A program made the translations under genes and the position numbers. A stretch of 5,624 nt of DNA, taken from assembly GCA_018971455.1 (NCBI GenBank), contig JAGXAV010000172.1, positions 1-5,624 of the forward strand. The letters are read 5' to 3'. This document shows, piece after piece, positions 5,023 through 5,624 of this stretch. The DNA comes from Rhodospirillales bacterium (GTDB lineage: Bacteria > Pseudomonadota > Alphaproteobacteria > Acetobacterales > Acetobacteraceae). Position 1 is the stretch's first letter. Each line of letters opens with the position of its first letter. The notes under the pieces were generated by a model that was not told where the DNA came from, ran no database searches, and worked only from the letters and a program-made list of their open reading frames with translations.

Positions 5023-5624
5023 ATGATGGATGATTTTCTCCAGTTCACGGATCCGCCTGGCCCGGAAAAAATCGTCCACATCCATCTGCCCGATGCCGGG
5101 TTGAAGGCGATCGTGGTGATCGACAACCTGGCCTGCGGCCGGGCGATCGGTGGCGTGCGGATGGCGCCCGATGTGGGCCTGGCCGAATGTGCCCGCCTGG
5201 CCCGCGCCATGACGCTGAAGAATGCCGCGGCGGGCCTCGCGCATGGCGGGGGGAAGGCGGTGATCCTCGGCGACCCGCGCATGCCGATCGCGCGGAAGGA
5301 GCAGGTGATCCGCGCCTTCGCCGGCGCCATTCGAGACCTCGCCGATTACATCCCCGGCCCCGACATGGGGACCGACGAGCGGTGCATGGCCTGGGTGCGG
5401 GATGAGATCGGGCGGGCCGTCGGCCTGCCCGCCGTGCTGGGCGGCATTCCGCTCGACGAGATCGGTGCCACCGGGTTCGGCCTGGTTGCCGCCATCGAGG
5501 CTGCCCTGCCGCATTGCGCGCTGTCATGGGCGGGCCTGCGCGTCGCGGTGCAGGGTTTCGGCGCGGTGGGCCGCCATGCCGCGCGGTTCCTCGCGGCCAG
5601 GGGTGCGGTTTTGGTCGCGGCCTC
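5023..5624 (+). CDS. Glu/Leu/Phe/Val-type amino acid dehydrogenase, 3'-truncated by the window edge
   Basis: This is an NAD(P)-dependent oxidative deaminase giving a 2-oxo acid and ammonium. Only the first 200 residues are in the window. The dimerisation/catalytic domain carries GGVRM (43-47), MTLKNAAAGLAHGGGKAVILGDP (63-85) with the substrate-binding Lys66 and catalytic Lys78, and PDMGTD (113-118). GATGFG (148-153) precedes the nucleotide-binding domain, whose GFGAVG loop is at 178-183. The spacing matches leucine dehydrogenase (lysines 68 and 80 in the Bacillus enzyme). Ile42, just before the GG pair, replaces the lysine that glutamate dehydrogenases use for the gamma-carboxylate, which points to an aliphatic or aromatic amino acid. 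The PDMGTDE-MAW stretch is more glutamate-dehydrogenase-like, so the exact substrate is open. AGGGAGA at 5012-5018 precedes the ATG at 5023; the adjacent ATG at 5026 is an equal alternative. It sits 24 bp after the E2 gene, probably in the same operon. Confidence 0.9.
   Translation, partial: MMDDFLQFTDPPGPEKIVHIHLPDAGLKAIVVIDNLACGRAIGGVRMAPDVGLAECARLARAMTLKNAAAGLAHGGGKAVILGDPRMPIARKEQVIRAFAGAIRDLADYIPGPDMGTDERCMAWVRDEIGRAVGLPAVLGGIPLDEIGATGFGLVAAIEAALPHCALSWAGLRVAVQGFGAVGRHAARFLAARGAVLVAA

Noticed and set aside
3424..5514. A 696-codon open frame on the minus strand, antisense to E1 beta, E2 and the amino acid dehydrogenase
   Set aside because: Its translation is Arg/His/Gly/Pro-rich with no recognisable domain, and it lies wholly opposite genes with clear motifs. 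Long antisense frames are expected in DNA this GC-rich.

Overview
This is a high-GC window with strong G/C bias at third codon positions. The protein families resemble those of alphaproteobacteria, perhaps Rhodospirillales/Acetobacteraceae-like; that placement is an inference from composition, family types and FNR/FixK-type operator sequences, not from a marker gene. Six protein genes are visible, and two of them are cut by the window edges. There are no RNA genes, insertion sequences, CRISPR arrays or phage genes.

Layout. (1) Positions 1-1201, plus strand: the 3' part of a membrane-bound methyl-accepting chemotaxis protein whose start lies upstream of the window. (2) Positions 1202-1264: a short convergent gap with a perfect GC-rich hairpin. 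(3) Positions 1265-1627, minus strand: a small YidB-like (DUF937) protein. (4) Positions 1628-1821: a 194-bp divergent intergenic region with two 14-bp inverted repeats of the FNR/FixK/Dnr class, TTGAC-N4-GTCAA at 1702-1715 and TTGA-N6-TCAA at 1751-1764. (5) Positions 1822-5624, plus strand: a tightly packed operon coding for 2-oxo-acid dehydrogenase E1 alpha, E1 beta, a short one-lipoyl-domain E2, and the N-terminal 200 residues of a Glu/Leu/Phe/Val-type amino acid dehydrogenase that runs off the right edge. Gaps inside the operon are -8, 11 and 24 bp.

How the genes may work together. The amino acid dehydrogenase would deaminate an amino acid to a 2-oxo acid with release of NADH and ammonium. 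The E1/E2 complex would then decarboxylate a 2-oxo acid to an acyl-CoA, using a lipoamide dehydrogenase (E3) that is not in the window. The amino acid dehydrogenase has Ile where glutamate dehydrogenases carry the lysine that binds the gamma-carboxylate, so an aliphatic amino acid is a better guess than glutamate. In contrast, the E1 subunits look like the Gram-positive-type PdhA/PdhB, so pyruvate remains a good candidate substrate. The FNR/FixK-like boxes suggest that the operon, and perhaps the divergent YidB-like gene, respond to low oxygen or nitrogen oxides. The most notable points are this paired-operator arrangement, the pairing of a 2-oxo-acid dehydrogenase with an amino acid dehydrogenase under it, and an E2 active-site motif in which the usual Asp is Ser. 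I see nothing that clearly amounts to an entirely new system.
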